A stretch of 64,000 bases of DNA from Bacteroides propionicigenes. Lineage in GTDB: Bacteria; Bacteroidota; Bacteroidia; Bacteroidales; Bacteroidaceae. Location: the NCBI RefSeq assembly GCF_018390535.1, contig NZ_JAHBBW010000001.1, positions 124,001 through 188,000 of the forward strand. The letters are read 5' to 3'. The position numbers and the translations under genes were made by a program. Position 1 is the stretch's first letter. The number at the start of each line of letters is the position of its first letter. Shown piece after piece: positions 19,477 through 29,462 of the stretch. The notes beneath the pieces are model-generated. The model was not told the origin of the DNA. It searched no databases and saw only the letters and a list, made by a program, of their open reading frames with translations.

Positions 19477-20973
19477 ATGAATACACTTAACCAAAAAGTG
19501 TCCATGGTCGAAAAAATCGGCTATAGCCTCGGAGATTGTTCTGCGAACTTTGTGTTCCAGATGATGATGATTTACCAAACTAAGTTTTATACAGACGTAT
19601 TCGGTCTGGAAGGAGCCGTTGCCGGTAGCGTAATGCTGTTAGCACGTATTGTAGATGCCTTTGTAGATCCCACGGTAGGCATTCTGTCAGACCGTACAAA
19701 ATCTAAATGGGGTAAATACCGTCCATGGGTACTTTGGACGGCTCTGCCATTCATGGTATTTTATATTTTGGCATTCTACAATCCGGGAATCGAGGACAAA
19801 GGACTTGTAGCTCTGTACGCTACAATCTCTTACACTTTATTGATGACCTTGTATTCATTCAATAATACTCCTTATGCTTCATTGGGAGGTGTCATGACCA
19901 GTGATATTAAAGAACGTAATAGCATTACCAGTATCCGCTTTGTGGCAGCCACTATCGCACAATTTATTGTACAAGGTTTAACTCTGCCGTTGGTCAGCAA
20001 GTTTGCCGGTGAATCGGGAGATAAGGGACATGGATGGCTTTGTACAGTTTCATTATTCGCAGCTATCGGTCTAATATTCCTCTTTATAACTTTCTTCTCT
20101 GCACGTGAAAGGATTACACCGCCAACCAATCAGAAAACAGATACCAAACAGGATATTAAAGATGTCTTCAAGAGTATACCGTGGCGAGCCATGTTCATCT
20201 TGACACTATTCATATTCACTACTCTTGCCATGTGGGGAAGTGCAATGAACTATTATTTTGAAAATTATGTAGACGCCGGTGCGCTTTATGCTTTCCTCGA
20301 CAAAATAGGATTAGTGGCAACCAAAGCCGGAGATGGAATAGGATATACTATATTAAATGCTTTTGGATTGATAGTTAGCAGTCCGGACAAGGCATATGAA
20401 GTAGGTTTCGGTGTATTCAATATGTTAGGGGCATTAGTTCAATTCTTTGGTGTAATCTTACTATCCAGTTTCCTCGCAAACCGTTACGGAAAGAAACGTG
20501 TATTTATCATATGCTTGGCACTAACCGCATTGTTCACAGCTTTCTTCTACTTCCCTAACGAAACAGATGTGGAAACAATGTTCGTACTGAATTTCCTCAA
20601 AAGCCTTGCATATGCCCCGACAGTACCTTTACTTTGGGCCATGATTGCCGATGTAGCCGATCACTCGGAATACGTCAACTACCGACGTGCCACAGGTTTC
20701 GTCTTTGCCGGTGTTGTCTTTGCCCTGAAAGCCGGTTTAGGTATCGGTGGTGCCATACTGGGATTCCTCCTGTCTGGTTTCGGTTATGTTTCAGGAGCGG
20801 GTACAGAACAAACGACTTCCGCCATACATGGTATTGTACTTTCATCCAGTTTGATTCCTGCAGCAACATTCTTCGTAGGTGTTATTGCACTATACTTCTA
20901 CCCTATCACCAAAGAGTATAACGAACATATGCAAGCTGAATTGAAAGAACGGAGAAGTAAAGCTGATTATTGA
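19477..20973 (+). CDS. GPH-family (MelB-type) sugar:cation symporter
   Basis: 498 residues from the ATG at 19477; an ATG 27 bp upstream at 19450 is also possible. The protein is hydrophobic throughout, with about 12 membrane helices. It has the GPH features KIGYSLGDCSANFVFQ, the loop GILSDRTKSKWGKYRPW, and late in the protein DVADHSEYVNYRRATG. This group of the major facilitator superfamily carries xylosides, melibiose and similar glycosides with a cation across the inner membrane. Between two xylan-enzyme genes, its load is probably xylo-oligosaccharides or aldouronic acids made in the periplasm. The GH43 at 23812, which has no signal peptide, could act on what it brings in. Confidence 0.92.
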   Translation: MNTLNQKVSMVEKIGYSLGDCSANFVFQMMMIYQTKFYTDVFGLEGAVAGSVMLLARIVDAFVDPTVGILSDRTKSKWGKYRPWVLWTALPFMVFYILAFYNPGIEDKGLVALYATISYTLLMTLYSFNNTPYASLGGVMTSDIKERNSITSIRFVAATIAQFIVQGLTLPLVSKFAGESGDKGHGWLCTVSLFAAIGLIFLFITFFSARERITPPTNQKTDTKQDIKDVFKSIPWRAMFILTLFIFTTLAMWGSAMNYYFENYVDAGALYAFLDKIGLVATKAGDGIGYTILNAFGLIVSSPDKAYEVGFGVFNMLGALVQFFGVILLSSFLANRYGKKRVFIICLALTALFTAFFYFPNETDVETMFVLNFLKSLAYAPTVPLLWAMIADVADHSEYVNYRRATGFVFAGVVFALKAGLGIGGAILGFLLSGFGYVSGAGTEQTTSAIHGIVLSSSLIPAATFFVGVIALYFYPITKEYNEHMQAELKERRSKADY

Positions 20974-20997
20974 AAGTTAACCGCTAAATAACATATC

Positions 20998-23763
20998 ATG
21001 AAGCTCAAACACATACTTTTATTTATTGTGGCTGCAATACTTGCTGCATGCAGTAGTGAAAAGAGAGTAGCAACAGAACCGTCTTTAAAAGAAGCATTTG
21101 GTAATAAATTCCTTATAGGAGTAGCATTAAATGCACGACAGGTAGCCGGCAAAGACAGTGCAGCAACAAAGCTTATAAAACAGCATTTTAATTCTATCGT
21201 TGCAGAGGACTGCATGAAGAGTGTAAACATTCATCCTGAAGAGGATAGATATAATTTCGATGCCGCCGATTCCATAGTAGAGTATGGCGAAAAGAATGAA
21301 ATGACCGTTATCGGTCACTGCCTCGTGTGGCACTCTCAGCTAGCTCCCTGGTTCTGTGTAGACAAGGAAGGAAAGAACGTCTCGCCCGAAGTTCTGAAGC
21401 AGCGGTTGAAAGACCACATTACAACAATTGTCAGCCGCTATAAGGGGCGTATCAAAGGTTGGGATGTAGTGAATGAAGCAATAGAAACCGACGGTTCATA
21501 CCGAAAAAGTAAGTTTTATGAAATCTTAGGTGAGGAGTATGTTCCTCTTGCATTCCAGTATGCTCATGAAGCCGACCCGGATGCCGAACTCTACTACAAC
21601 GATTTCGGTATGCACCATCCCGGACGGCGTGACGGAGTAGTAAAGTTGGTGAAATCACTGAAAGAAAAGGGCCTGCGCATAGACGCTGTAGGTCTGCAAG
21701 GACATATGGGCATGGACTACCCCAGTGTGGAGGAGTTTGAAAAGAGTATGCTCGCCTTTGCTTCTACCGGTGTAAAAATCATGATCACCGAATGGGAAAT
21801 GAGCGCACTGCCTACCGTACATGATGGAGCCAACATCAGTGATACCGTTGCCTTTAGAGAAGCTATGAATCCCTATCCGGATGCCTTACCAGATTCTGTT
21901 TCCAAGATTTGGAATGCTCGCATGAAAGCATTCTTTGACCTTTTCATAAGGCATGCCGATATTATGGATCGCGTAACCGTTTGGGGAGTAAGTGATGGTG
22001 ACTCATGGAAAAATGATTTTCCTGTAAGAGGACGTAAGGAATATCCCCTCCTTTTTGACCGTAATCACGAACCGAAACCATTCTTACGCGAATTGCTTTC
22101 ACCTAAGACTGCTATATTCGACAATTTTACATATTCAGTAGAAGGTGAAGAACAGAAACAAGCCGATGCAGAAGGTTCTCAACTGACCAACCCTCTGCTT
22201 CCCGGTTGCTATCCCGACCCAAGCATTTGCCGTGTAGGAGATGATTACTATTTGGTGAACTCGTCATTCGCGTTCTATCCCGGAGTTCCTATCTGGCACA
22301 GTAACAATCTCAAAGACTGGAAGCAATTGGGATATGTACTGAACCGTCCCTCACAACTACCGTTGAAAGATGGTCTACGTATCAGCGGCGGCATCTATGC
22401 CCCGGACATCAAATACAATCCGCACAATAAGCTTTTTTACATGATAACTACTGCCGTAGATGGCGGCGGCAACTTCTTCGTAACAACCGATAATCCTAAA
22501 AAAGGAGAATGGAGCGATCCTATTTTCTTACCTGAAGTAGGAGGAATAGACCCCGGTTTCTTATTTGACGAAGACGGTAAAGCCTATATTGTAAATAATG
22601 ACGCTCCGGCAGGTAAACCTGAATACAGCGGACATCGTGCCATCTGGATACGCGAATTTGATTGGAAAAATAACTGTACCGTAGGAGAACAAAAAGTGAT
22701 TATAGATGGTGGTGTAGACAAATCACAGCATCCCAGTTGGATAGAAGGGCCTCACCTTTATCACATCAATGGTACTTACTACCTGATGGCGGCAGAAGGT
22801 GGTACAGGTCCCAATCATTGTGAAGTCATATTCTCGGCTTCTTCTCCTTTCGGACCTTTCAAACCTTGCAACATCAACCCGATACTGACACAACGTGATT
22901 TGCCGCAAGACCGGACCAATCCGGTAACTTGCACAGGCCATGCTGATTTGGTGCAGACCCCATCAGGTGATTGGTATGCTGTTTTCCTTGCAGTACGCCC
23001 CTACCGTAACGGACATGATGTAATGGGGCGTGAAACGTTTCTGCTCCCGGTTAACTGGAAAGATGGACAACCAATAATTCTTCCTGCAGGCAAAACCATT
23101 CGTTACACCAACCGTACTCTTGCTCCCACTCCGCTTTGGACAACTGACGGACTGGCTAATGAAGCATTCTTCATCCGTACTCCACAAAACTCTTATTATG
23201 AAATAGACAAAAGCGGGAAATTGGCATTGACTGCCCGCAGCATAAAAATCAATGACCGCCAACAACCATCTGCTATCGGACGTTGGATTACAAACAATGA
23301 ATTCGATGCGCAGACTACTGTCAGTTTTTTACCCACAGCACCGGAAGATTTTGCCGGTATCATACTATTCCACAACGATGAGTGCAACATTCGTTTTGGC
23401 AAGACATTGGATGCGCAAGACCAACCTTGTTTAAAGCTGACCGTCTCCAGCCGAAGCCAGAATAAGCGTAATACAGATACAGCAGCAGAGACTACAGTTT
23501 CGTTGAAACAGTCCGATGCCGATAAAAAGATTTATCTGAAAGTAACAGGTAATGAAACGCAAACTACGGACAAAGGTGTTTATTATACTTTCTCCTATTC
23601 TTTCAGCCCCAAACAGGACTGGACACAAGTCGGCGAACCTATTTCCGCCGATTTGCTCAGTACCCAAACAGCCGGCGGCTTTACAGGTACTATGGTAGGC
23701 ATATACACCACAGGAGATTATAATAAACCGGGAGATTACAATAAAATGGAAAAAGAAAAGTAA
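20998..23763 (+). CDS. GH10-GH43 fusion lipoprotein (xylanase plus xylosidase/arabinofuranosidase)
   Basis: 921 residues with a lipobox at Cys18 (AAILAAC). Residues about 25-370 form a complete GH10 domain (GWDVVNEAI acid/base, [11 protein letters not shown] nucleophile). After a short linker, about 395-700 is a GH43 five-blade propeller with its three acidic residues in place: Asp in [12 protein letters not shown], Asp in [13 protein letters not shown], Glu in [13 protein letters not shown]. The last about 200 residues look like the concanavalin-like C-terminal domain of GH43 xylosidases ([24 protein letters not shown]). One chain could therefore cut xylan and trim the products. The GH10 half is a close relative of the stand-alone GH10 at 12551-13660. 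The GH43 subfamily and exact sugar specificity cannot be settled by eye. Confidence 0.94.
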   Translation: MKLKHILLFIVAAILAACSSEKRVATEPSLKEAFGNKFLIGVALNARQVAGKDSAATKLIKQHFNSIVAEDCMKSVNIHPEEDRYNFDAADSIVEYGEKNEMTVIGHCLVWHSQLAPWFCVDKEGKNVSPEVLKQRLKDHITTIVSRYKGRIKGWDVVNEAIETDGSYRKSKFYEILGEEYVPLAFQYAHEADPDAELYYNDFGMHHPGRRDGVVKLVKSLKEKGLRIDAVGLQGHMGMDYPSVEEFEKSMLAFASTGVKIMITEWEMSALPTVHDGANISDTVAFREAMNPYPDALPDSVSKIWNARMKAFFDLFIRHADIMDRVTVWGVSDGDSWKNDFPVRGRKEYPLLFDRNHEPKPFLRELLSPKTAIFDNFTYSVEGEEQKQADAEGSQLTNPLLPGCYPDPSICRVGDDYYLVNSSFAFYPGVPIWHSNNLKDWKQLGYVLNRPSQLPLKDGLRISGGIYAPDIKYNPHNKLFYMITTAVDGGGNFFVTTDNPKKGEWSDPIFLPEVGGIDPGFLFDEDGKAYIVNNDAPAGKPEYSGHRAIWIREFDWKNNCTVGEQKVIIDGGVDKSQHPSWIEGPHLYHINGTYYLMAAEGGTGPNHCEVIFSASSPFGPFKPCNINPILTQRDLPQDRTNPVTCTGHADLVQTPSGDWYAVFLAVRPYRNGHDVMGRETFLLPVNWKDGQPIILPAGKTIRYTNRTLAPTPLWTTDGLANEAFFIRTPQNSYYEIDKSGKLALTARSIKINDRQQPSAIGRWITNNEFDAQTTVSFLPTAPEDFAGIILFHNDECNIRFGKTLDAQDQPCLKLTVSSRSQNKRNTDTAAETTVSLKQSDADKKIYLKVTGNETQTTDKGVYYTFSYSFSPKQDWTQVGEPISADLLSTQTAGGFTGTMVGIYTTGDYNKPGDYNKMEKEK

Positions 23764-23811
23764 TAATTCAATTCTTATAAATCAATAACTTATAACTAAT
23801 TTCGCTTCACC

Positions 23812-24783
23812 ATGAAAAAAGAGATGAGATACTTAGTACCGGGAGATTATATGGCAGATCCTGCCGTACACGTTTTTAATGACAGAGTGTATATCTACCC
23901 CAGCCACGATTGGGAAAGTGGCATAGAAGAAAACGACAACGGCGACCACTTCAACATGAAAGACTATCATGTTTTCTCTACTGATGACATCATGAACGGT
24001 GAAATCAAAGACCATGGAGTAGTGCTTCAAGTAGAAGACATACCTTGGGCAGGCCGCCAATTATGGGATTGCGACGTAGCCTTGAAAGACGGAAAATATT
24101 ATATGTACTTCCCCTTGAAAGACCAAAATGACATTTTCCGCATTGGTGTAGCTATCAGTGACAAACCCGAGGGCCCGTTCATTCCTCAAGCCAATCCGAT
24201 AAAAGGCAGTTATAGCATCGACCCCGCTATCTTTGATAATGGCGACGGTGATTTCTATATGTATTTCGGCGGTCTGTGGGGTGGACAGCTTCAACGCTAT
24301 CGCGACAACAAAGCCTTGGAATGCGCCGCTTTGCCCGAGGGTAATGAGTTGGCTCTTCCTTCTCGCGTAGCCAAACTCAGTAAAGATATGCTGGAGTTTG
24401 CAGAAGAGCCGAAAGCTATAATCATTTTAGATGAGAATGGTAAGCCGATGACGGCAGGCGACAATGAACGACGTTTCTTTGAAGCCAGCTGGATGCACAA
24501 ATACAACGGTAAATATTATTTCTCCTACTCTACCGGTGATACACATCGTCTGTGCTATGCCATCGGAGATAATCCTTACGGACCTTTTACTTATCAAGGT
24601 GTCATCCTTACTCCGGTAGTTGGCTGGACCACACACCATGCCATTACAGAATATAAAGGAAAATGGTATCTGTTCCATCACGACTGTGTACCTTCCAACG
24701 GAAAGACATGGCTTCGCAGCTTGAAAGTATGCGAACTGGAATACGATGTCAACGGAAAGATAATCACTATTGACGGACAATAA
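23812..24783 (+). CDS. GH43 beta-xylosidase/alpha-L-arabinofuranosidase, probably cytoplasmic
   Basis: 323 residues, single-domain GH43. The three acidic residues are visible in YMADPAVHVFNDRVYIYP, YSIDPAIFDNGDG and RRFFEASWMHKYNGK. The N-terminus (MKKEMRYLVPGDY) is polar and has no signal peptide, so it should stay in the cytoplasm, where it could hydrolyse short xylosides imported by the GPH carrier encoded two genes upstream. Overall look is of the GH43_1-like group, which mixes xylosidase and arabinofuranosidase activities. It lies 48 bp after the fusion gene and 12 bp before the second GH67. Confidence 0.9.
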   Translation: MKKEMRYLVPGDYMADPAVHVFNDRVYIYPSHDWESGIEENDNGDHFNMKDYHVFSTDDIMNGEIKDHGVVLQVEDIPWAGRQLWDCDVALKDGKYYMYFPLKDQNDIFRIGVAISDKPEGPFIPQANPIKGSYSIDPAIFDNGDGDFYMYFGGLWGGQLQRYRDNKALECAALPEGNELALPSRVAKLSKDMLEFAEEPKAIIILDENGKPMTAGDNERRFFEASWMHKYNGKYYFSYSTGDTHRLCYAIGDNPYGPFTYQGVILTPVVGWTTHHAITEYKGKWYLFHHDCVPSNGKTWLRSLKVCELEYDVNGKIITIDGQ

Positions 24784-24795
24784 CCCTAATATAAC

Positions 24796-26799
24796 ATGAA
24801 ATACAGAATATTTTCGCTTTTCTATATTGCAATAGTATTCGTAACCCAAATGGCTGCCGAAGACGGTAGCCATTTGTGGCTTCGATTACCGGCCAATGCA
24901 CATGCGCAAATCTCGGCTCCTCGCCAGTCGCCTACATTAGATATAGCCGTCAAGGAATTACAGCGGGCATGGACAGGGGCTCCCGTTCAACTCATTATAC
25001 AGAAGGACAAGCAATTGCAACCGGAGGGATTCCGCATTCAATACAAAGATAACAAAGTTGTACTCACCTCTCCCACAGAGACCGGATTACTCTATGCCAG
25101 CTATCACCTGCTCAGATTACAAGAGACCGGACAGAGCTTGAACGACTCTCAAGTGATAGAGAATCCCGCCTACAACCTACGCATCCTCAATCATTGGGAT
25201 AATATGGACCGTACCATAGAACGTGGCTATGCAGGACAATCACTTTGGAATTGGGAAGAACTGCCTAATACCCTTTCTGACAGATACGAGGCGTATGCCC
25301 GGGCTAACGCTTCTATCGGCATCAACGGTACGGTGCTGAATAACGTAAACGCTTCGCCTAAAATTCTTTCTGCCGAATACCTGCAAAAAGTAAAAGCCCT
25401 GGCAGACATCTTCCGTCCGTACGGATTGCGCGTTTACCTGTCCGTAAACTTCGCATCCCCCATGGCACTCGATAGTTTAAGTACTGCCGACCCTCTTAAC
25501 AAAGAAGTTATCCGTTGGTGGAAAAATAAAGTAAAAGAAGTCTATCGCATCATTCCGGACTTCGGCGGTTTTTTGGTAAAGGCCAACTCGGAAGGGCAAC
25601 CCGGTCCTTGTGATTTCGGACGCACCCATGCCGAAGGTGCTAATATGCTGGCAGATGCATTGAAACCTTACAACGGTATCGTTATGTGGCGAGCTTTTGT
25701 ATATAGCCCTTCCGATGCCGATCGTGCCAAACAAGCCTATCTGGAATTCAAGCCTTTGGACGGACAGTTCCGTAAGAACGTTATTGTTCAGGTAAAGAAC
25801 GGTCCGATAGATTTCCAACCCCGTGAACCGTACAGCCCGTTGTTCGGTGCTATGCAGCACACTCCTTTAATGGCTGAGTTTCAAGTGACACAAGAATATT
25901 TGGGACATTCCAATCACATCGCCTACCTGGCTCCGATGTGGAAAGAGTTCTTTGAATTTGTAGCCCCTGCTTCTCTGAAAGCGATAGCTGGTGTTGCCAA
26001 CATAGGTACAGATGTGAATTGGTGCGGACACACCTTTGCACAAGCCAACTGGTATGCTTTCGGACGCTTGGCATGGCAGCCTTCTTTATCCTCTGAAAGT
26101 ATCGCTGATGAATGGCTGAAACAGACCTTCAATCCTATTGAAGATTTGCGTCAACTAAAAAAGATGATGCTTGACAGTCATGAAGCTGTAGTAAACTATA
26201 TGATGCCGCTCGGTTTGCACCATATTTTTGCATGGGGGCATCATTACGGTCCCGAACCCTGGTGCAGTGTACCCAGCGCCCGTCCCGACTGGCTTCCTTC
26301 TTACTACCACAATGCTGATAAACAAGGAATAGGCTTTGACCGCAGTAGCAAAGGAAGCAATGCCGTTGCACAATATCCGGAAAATCTGGCAAAACAATAT
26401 AATAACATCAACACGTGTCCCGAAGAATATCTCCTGTGGTTCCACCATGCTCCTTGGACATACCGCATGAAAAGCGGCCGCAGCCTATGGGATGAACTAT
26501 GCTACCATTATGACAAGGGTGTCCACCAAGTCAGAGAGTTTCAAAAGATATGGGATGCTGCAGAGAAATACATTGATGCAGAACGTTTCCGCGAAGTACA
26601 GTCTCATTTAAAGATACAAGCTCGTGATGCCGTTTGGTGGAAAGATGCCTGTCTGCTTTACTTTCAGGGGTTCTCCGGTATGCCCATTCCCCATGATATT
26701 GAACGCCCCATACACGAATTGAAAGATTTACAGAAAGTACATCTTCCTATCAGCAACTATGAATGCCCCACAAAAGAACTTCTGAATAAGAACAGATAA
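24796..26799 (+). CDS. GH67 alpha-glucuronidase, second copy, exported
   Basis: 667 residues. Signal peptide of the ordinary cleaved type (VFVTQMAAEDG), not a lipoprotein. GH67 motifs match those of the first copy: RILNHWDNMDRTIERGYAG, GGFLVKANSEGQPGPCDFGR, VKNGPIDFQPREPYSPLFG and LLWFHHAPWTYRM. Removes glucuronic acid from the non-reducing end of xylo-oligosaccharides. It closes the third xylan unit and is followed by a 24-bp perfect hairpin. Having one lipidated and one soluble GH67 in the same locus suggests different compartments or oligosaccharide sizes; that is inference. Confidence 0.95.
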   Translation: MKYRIFSLFYIAIVFVTQMAAEDGSHLWLRLPANAHAQISAPRQSPTLDIAVKELQRAWTGAPVQLIIQKDKQLQPEGFRIQYKDNKVVLTSPTETGLLYASYHLLRLQETGQSLNDSQVIENPAYNLRILNHWDNMDRTIERGYAGQSLWNWEELPNTLSDRYEAYARANASIGINGTVLNNVNASPKILSAEYLQKVKALADIFRPYGLRVYLSVNFASPMALDSLSTADPLNKEVIRWWKNKVKEVYRIIPDFGGFLVKANSEGQPGPCDFGRTHAEGANMLADALKPYNGIVMWRAFVYSPSDADRAKQAYLEFKPLDGQFRKNVIVQVKNGPIDFQPREPYSPLFGAMQHTPLMAEFQVTQEYLGHSNHIAYLAPMWKEFFEFVAPASLKAIAGVANIGTDVNWCGHTFAQANWYAFGRLAWQPSLSSESIADEWLKQTFNPIEDLRQLKKMMLDSHEAVVNYMMPLGLHHIFAWGHHYGPEPWCSVPSARPDWLPSYYHNADKQGIGFDRSSKGSNAVAQYPENLAKQYNNINTCPEEYLLWFHHAPWTYRMKSGRSLWDELCYHYDKGVHQVREFQKIWDAAEKYIDAERFREVQSHLKIQARDAVWWKDACLLYFQGFSGMPIPHDIERPIHELKDLQKVHLPISNYECPTKELLNKNR

Positions 26800-26813
26800 G
26801 AGTTAAAATAATA

Positions 26814-26874
26814 GTTCTTGTGCATGAAACTTTTGGTATTTGGCGTCAAAACCAAAAGTTTCATGCACAAGAAC
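26814..26874. terminator. 24-bp perfect hairpin at the end of the xylan locus
   Basis: The segment 26814-26837 is perfectly complementary to 26851-26874 with a 13-nt loop that itself contains TTTG...CAAA. It lies 15 bp after the GH67 stop, between convergent genes. The stem is far longer than a usual terminator and lacks a clear T-run, so it may instead be part of a dispersed palindromic repeat. Confidence 0.65.
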
Positions 26875-26879
26875 AAGAA

Positions 26880-26940
26880 GTTTCACAAGGTGGGACTGCA
26901 AGTTTCAACGAAGGAAACTTCCGGTTCCACCCATTGAAAC
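26880..26940. repeat. Second, imperfect hairpin next to the first
   Basis: The segment 26880-26906 pairs imperfectly with 26913-26940 (about 27 positions, several mismatches) around a 6-nt loop. Both hairpins use AAGTTTC/GAAACTT words, which suggests a related repeat family. It occupies the rest of the gap up to the permease stop at 26959. Confidence 0.5.
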
Positions 26941-26958
26941 AAATTTCCTACCCACCCC

Positions 26959-28818
26959 TTAAAAGGGAAACAACAACGGGAGCACAAAAACCATTACTAC
27001 TCCCATAATAATCTGCAAAGGAAGCCCCACCTTTATGTAGTCCATAAAAGTATATTGCCCTGCCGGCATCACCAATGCGTTGGGTGGGGTAGAGAAAGGA
27101 GAAGCAAAGCACATACTTGCCGCTACTGTCACCGCAAACAAGAATGGCACAGGACTAACTCCTATCTGCATCGCACTCTGAAGCGCGATAGGAGCCATAA
27201 GAACAGCTGTCACCGTATTGCTGATAAACATTGTCATCAATGAAGTTGTAAAATAAATACCGGCCATCAGCACAATCGGTCCGTAACTTCCCAATCCGTT
27301 TACCAAACTATTGGATATATATTCCGAAGCACCGGTTTTCTCCAAAGCCAAAGACATTGGCAACATTCCGGCAAAAAGTACGATAGTTTCCCAGTTAATC
27401 GTTTTATAAGCGGCTTCCACATTGCGAAAACATCCGGTCAGTACCATCAATAAACCGGCTATCATAACAGCTGTAACGGGAGCCACCGGAATAAAGTCGA
27501 ACACCATCATTACTACCATCAATGCCATGATAGCCGCAGCTACGGGAGCTTTATAATCCAGTGTCACTTTAGCTGCCTCATCCAAAGGCTGTCCCAGTAC
27601 CACCCATTCAGTATCTTCCTTACTTAAGCGTGCAATATCTTGCCATGCCCCCTGTACCAACAGTACATCTCCGCTATGCATATGCTCACGTCCCAAATCC
27701 TGCAAGATATACTCTTTCTTACGACGGATTCCCAGTACATTTACGTTGAACTTATCACGGAATCCCGCTTCCTTCACCGTCTGATTGATAATTTTAGAAG
27801 AAGGCATCAATACAATCTCAGCTATGCCGATGTCATAGAAATCGAGTTTGTTGTCCGCTTTCACAGCTTCCTCGGTAGTATGCCCATCAATCATCTCCAA
27901 CAAATAATCTCCGACAAAGCGGTTTACGTCTGCAACGTCTCCTGTAATGTAAAGCACGTCACCTACCCATATCGTTGTGTCAGGCGATGCCAATTTCTGA
28001 GTAATAGTTTTAAGAAACTTGTGCTGCGCAGCCTCACTGCGACGCACTTCCAAAATATTCAGTCCATACTTACGGCGGATATCCAGTTCGATAACCGTTC
28101 TCCCTATCAAGCGTGACTCATTAATGGCACGCAAACGAAACAAATTGTTTGACAATCCATATTCTTTCACCAGTTGGTTCAGTGATTTCCCTGACAGGGA
28201 CGTATTCTCCCCTTTTCCCTTTTTAGACAAGAACCACTTGGTAAGGGGTAGCAGCACCAATGTACCTACTATTACACAAACAATACCCACAGGCAGAAAT
28301 GAGAAGAAGGACAAAGGCTCGAATTCCGCACCCGTCAACGTATTCTGAATAACAAGGTTCGGAGGTGTACCGATAAGCGTCATCATACCGCCCATACTAC
28401 TGGCAAAGGCCAAAGGCATCAATAAACGTCCTGGATTCATACCGGCACTTACAGCCAAACTCACAACTATAGGAAGCATTAACGCCACCGTTCCCGTGTT
28501 ACTGACAAAAGCTCCGATAGCTGAGGTCACCAACATTACCAGCAAAAAAAGTCTCAACTCACTTTTACCGGCCAGTTTCAGAATACGAGAACTTATCATC
28601 TTTGCCAAGCCTGTTTGAAAGATAGCTCCACCTACTACAAACAGCCCCACCATCATGATTACAACCGAATTTGAAAAACCTGACAATGCTTCCTCCGGAG
28701 TCAGAATCTGAAAAACAAGCAAACCAATCAATGCACAAAGTGCAACAATGTCCGAACGGACTTTACCCGCCACAAAAAAAGCAGCGGAAAGGACAAGGAT
28801 TATAAGGGTTATCAACAT
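26959..28818 (-). CDS. SLC13/DASS-type anion permease with two TrkA-C (RCK_C) domains
   Basis: 619 residues from the ATG at 28818. The open frame extends to a GTG at 28851, but that codon lies next to the -7 element (TATATTTG), so the ATG is preferred. Membrane helices at both ends include the family loop SNTGTVALMLPIVVSLA and the repeat SNTVTAVLMAPIAL. Between them, about residues 205-375, two soluble TrkA-C-like domains are seen (FRLRAINESRLIGRTVIELD and IVLMPSSKIINQTVKEAGF). Family members move sulfate, dicarboxylates or other anions with sodium. The substrate here is unknown and no link to xylan use is evident. Base composition is host-like. Confidence 0.88.
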   Translation of the reverse strand: MLITLIILVLSAAFFVAGKVRSDIVALCALIGLLVFQILTPEEALSGFSNSVVIMMVGLFVVGGAIFQTGLAKMISSRILKLAGKSELRLFLLVMLVTSAIGAFVSNTGTVALMLPIVVSLAVSAGMNPGRLLMPLAFASSMGGMMTLIGTPPNLVIQNTLTGAEFEPLSFFSFLPVGIVCVIVGTLVLLPLTKWFLSKKGKGENTSLSGKSLNQLVKEYGLSNNLFRLRAINESRLIGRTVIELDIRRKYGLNILEVRRSEAAQHKFLKTITQKLASPDTTIWVGDVLYITGDVADVNRFVGDYLLEMIDGHTTEEAVKADNKLDFYDIGIAEIVLMPSSKIINQTVKEAGFRDKFNVNVLGIRRKKEYILQDLGREHMHSGDVLLVQGAWQDIARLSKEDTEWVVLGQPLDEAAKVTLDYKAPVAAAIMALMVVMMVFDFIPVAPVTAVMIAGLLMVLTGCFRNVEAAYKTINWETIVLFAGMLPMSLALEKTGASEYISNSLVNGLGSYGPIVLMAGIYFTTSLMTMFISNTVTAVLMAPIALQSAMQIGVSPVPFLFAVTVAASMCFASPFSTPPNALVMPAGQYTFMDYIKVGLPLQIIMGVVMVFVLPLLFPF

Positions 28819-28840
28819 AAGTAAAAGTTTAAAAACCGTA

Positions 28841-28871
28841 CAAATATACACATTTATGCCTCATTTCACAA
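28841..28871 (-). promoter_or_regulatory. Promoter of the anion permease
   Basis: On the minus strand TTG (28869-28871), a 20-bp spacer and TATATTTG (28841-28848) fit the Bacteroides promoter pattern. Transcription would start close to 28834, giving a leader of only about 15 nt before the ATG at 28818. Confidence 0.6.
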
Positions 28872-29093
28872 TCTTTGATTTATACAAATATGAATCCGCT
28901 TTTTATCATAAGCACATATTATGTTATTGAAGTTTTTTTATGTAAATTTGTCAGCCGAAGTTACGAAAAGAGTGTAATTTATTGGAAATGAGCGTTGGTT
29001 AATCGCTCTTGATAGTAATAGGTTACGATTTAGTTAGTTATCTACTGCATTATCCTTCTGCGCGTTGCGTAACCTTCAAAGAACTCTTCGTAT

Positions 29094-29103
29094 GCAAAAG
29101 TAG
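29094..29103 (-). other. Possible att core at the element end (degenerate)
   Basis: Minus-strand CTACTTTTGC matches nine of ten positions of the CTnDOT core consensus GTANNTTTGC. It lies in the zone where composition changes. The other element end is outside the window, so the match cannot be confirmed by comparing both ends. Confidence 0.3.
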
Positions 29104-29250
29104 CTATTTAATCCGAGATTTTGATATAAACTCCCAGATTTTTATCCCCTCATTCATAAGATTTTTCCGTAAAAGCGGTATTATCCGTCGGCACACCATT
29201 GCCCAAAACGAGTTTGGAACAAACGTGTGCCAACTACCGCATAGCCGGAG

Positions 29251-29307
29251 AAAAGGGCATTGCCTCACGCCTAAACGATGTTTAGACAGATGAAGCAATG
29301 CCCCTTT
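29251..29307 (+). terminator. Terminator-like nested hairpin near element boundary
   Basis: GGGCATTGC (29255-29263) pairs with GCAATGCCC (29295-29303), flanked by AAA/TTT pairs, and the loop contains a second perfect hairpin CTAAAC-gat-GTTTAG (29271-29285). It is followed by TTTCTTTT. It could insulate the element from host transcription. Confidence 0.5.
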
Positions 29308-29462
29308 CTTTTGCGCCTATGCCAAGAGGTGCTTTTACGGGTTTTCAGATGATTTTTTTTTTTCGCTGTCCCTTTTGCCGGAAGCGGAAAGTGAATGCAG
29401 AGTGTGTCCGCCTGCCCCATGAATGAAACAGGTAGCCACACACAGCGGGCAATCCGGGAAGA

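Noticed and set aside
29009..29293. 94-codon open frame at the element boundary.
   Set aside because: It has no start signal or family resemblance and spans the proposed junction; more likely chance in a gene-free region.
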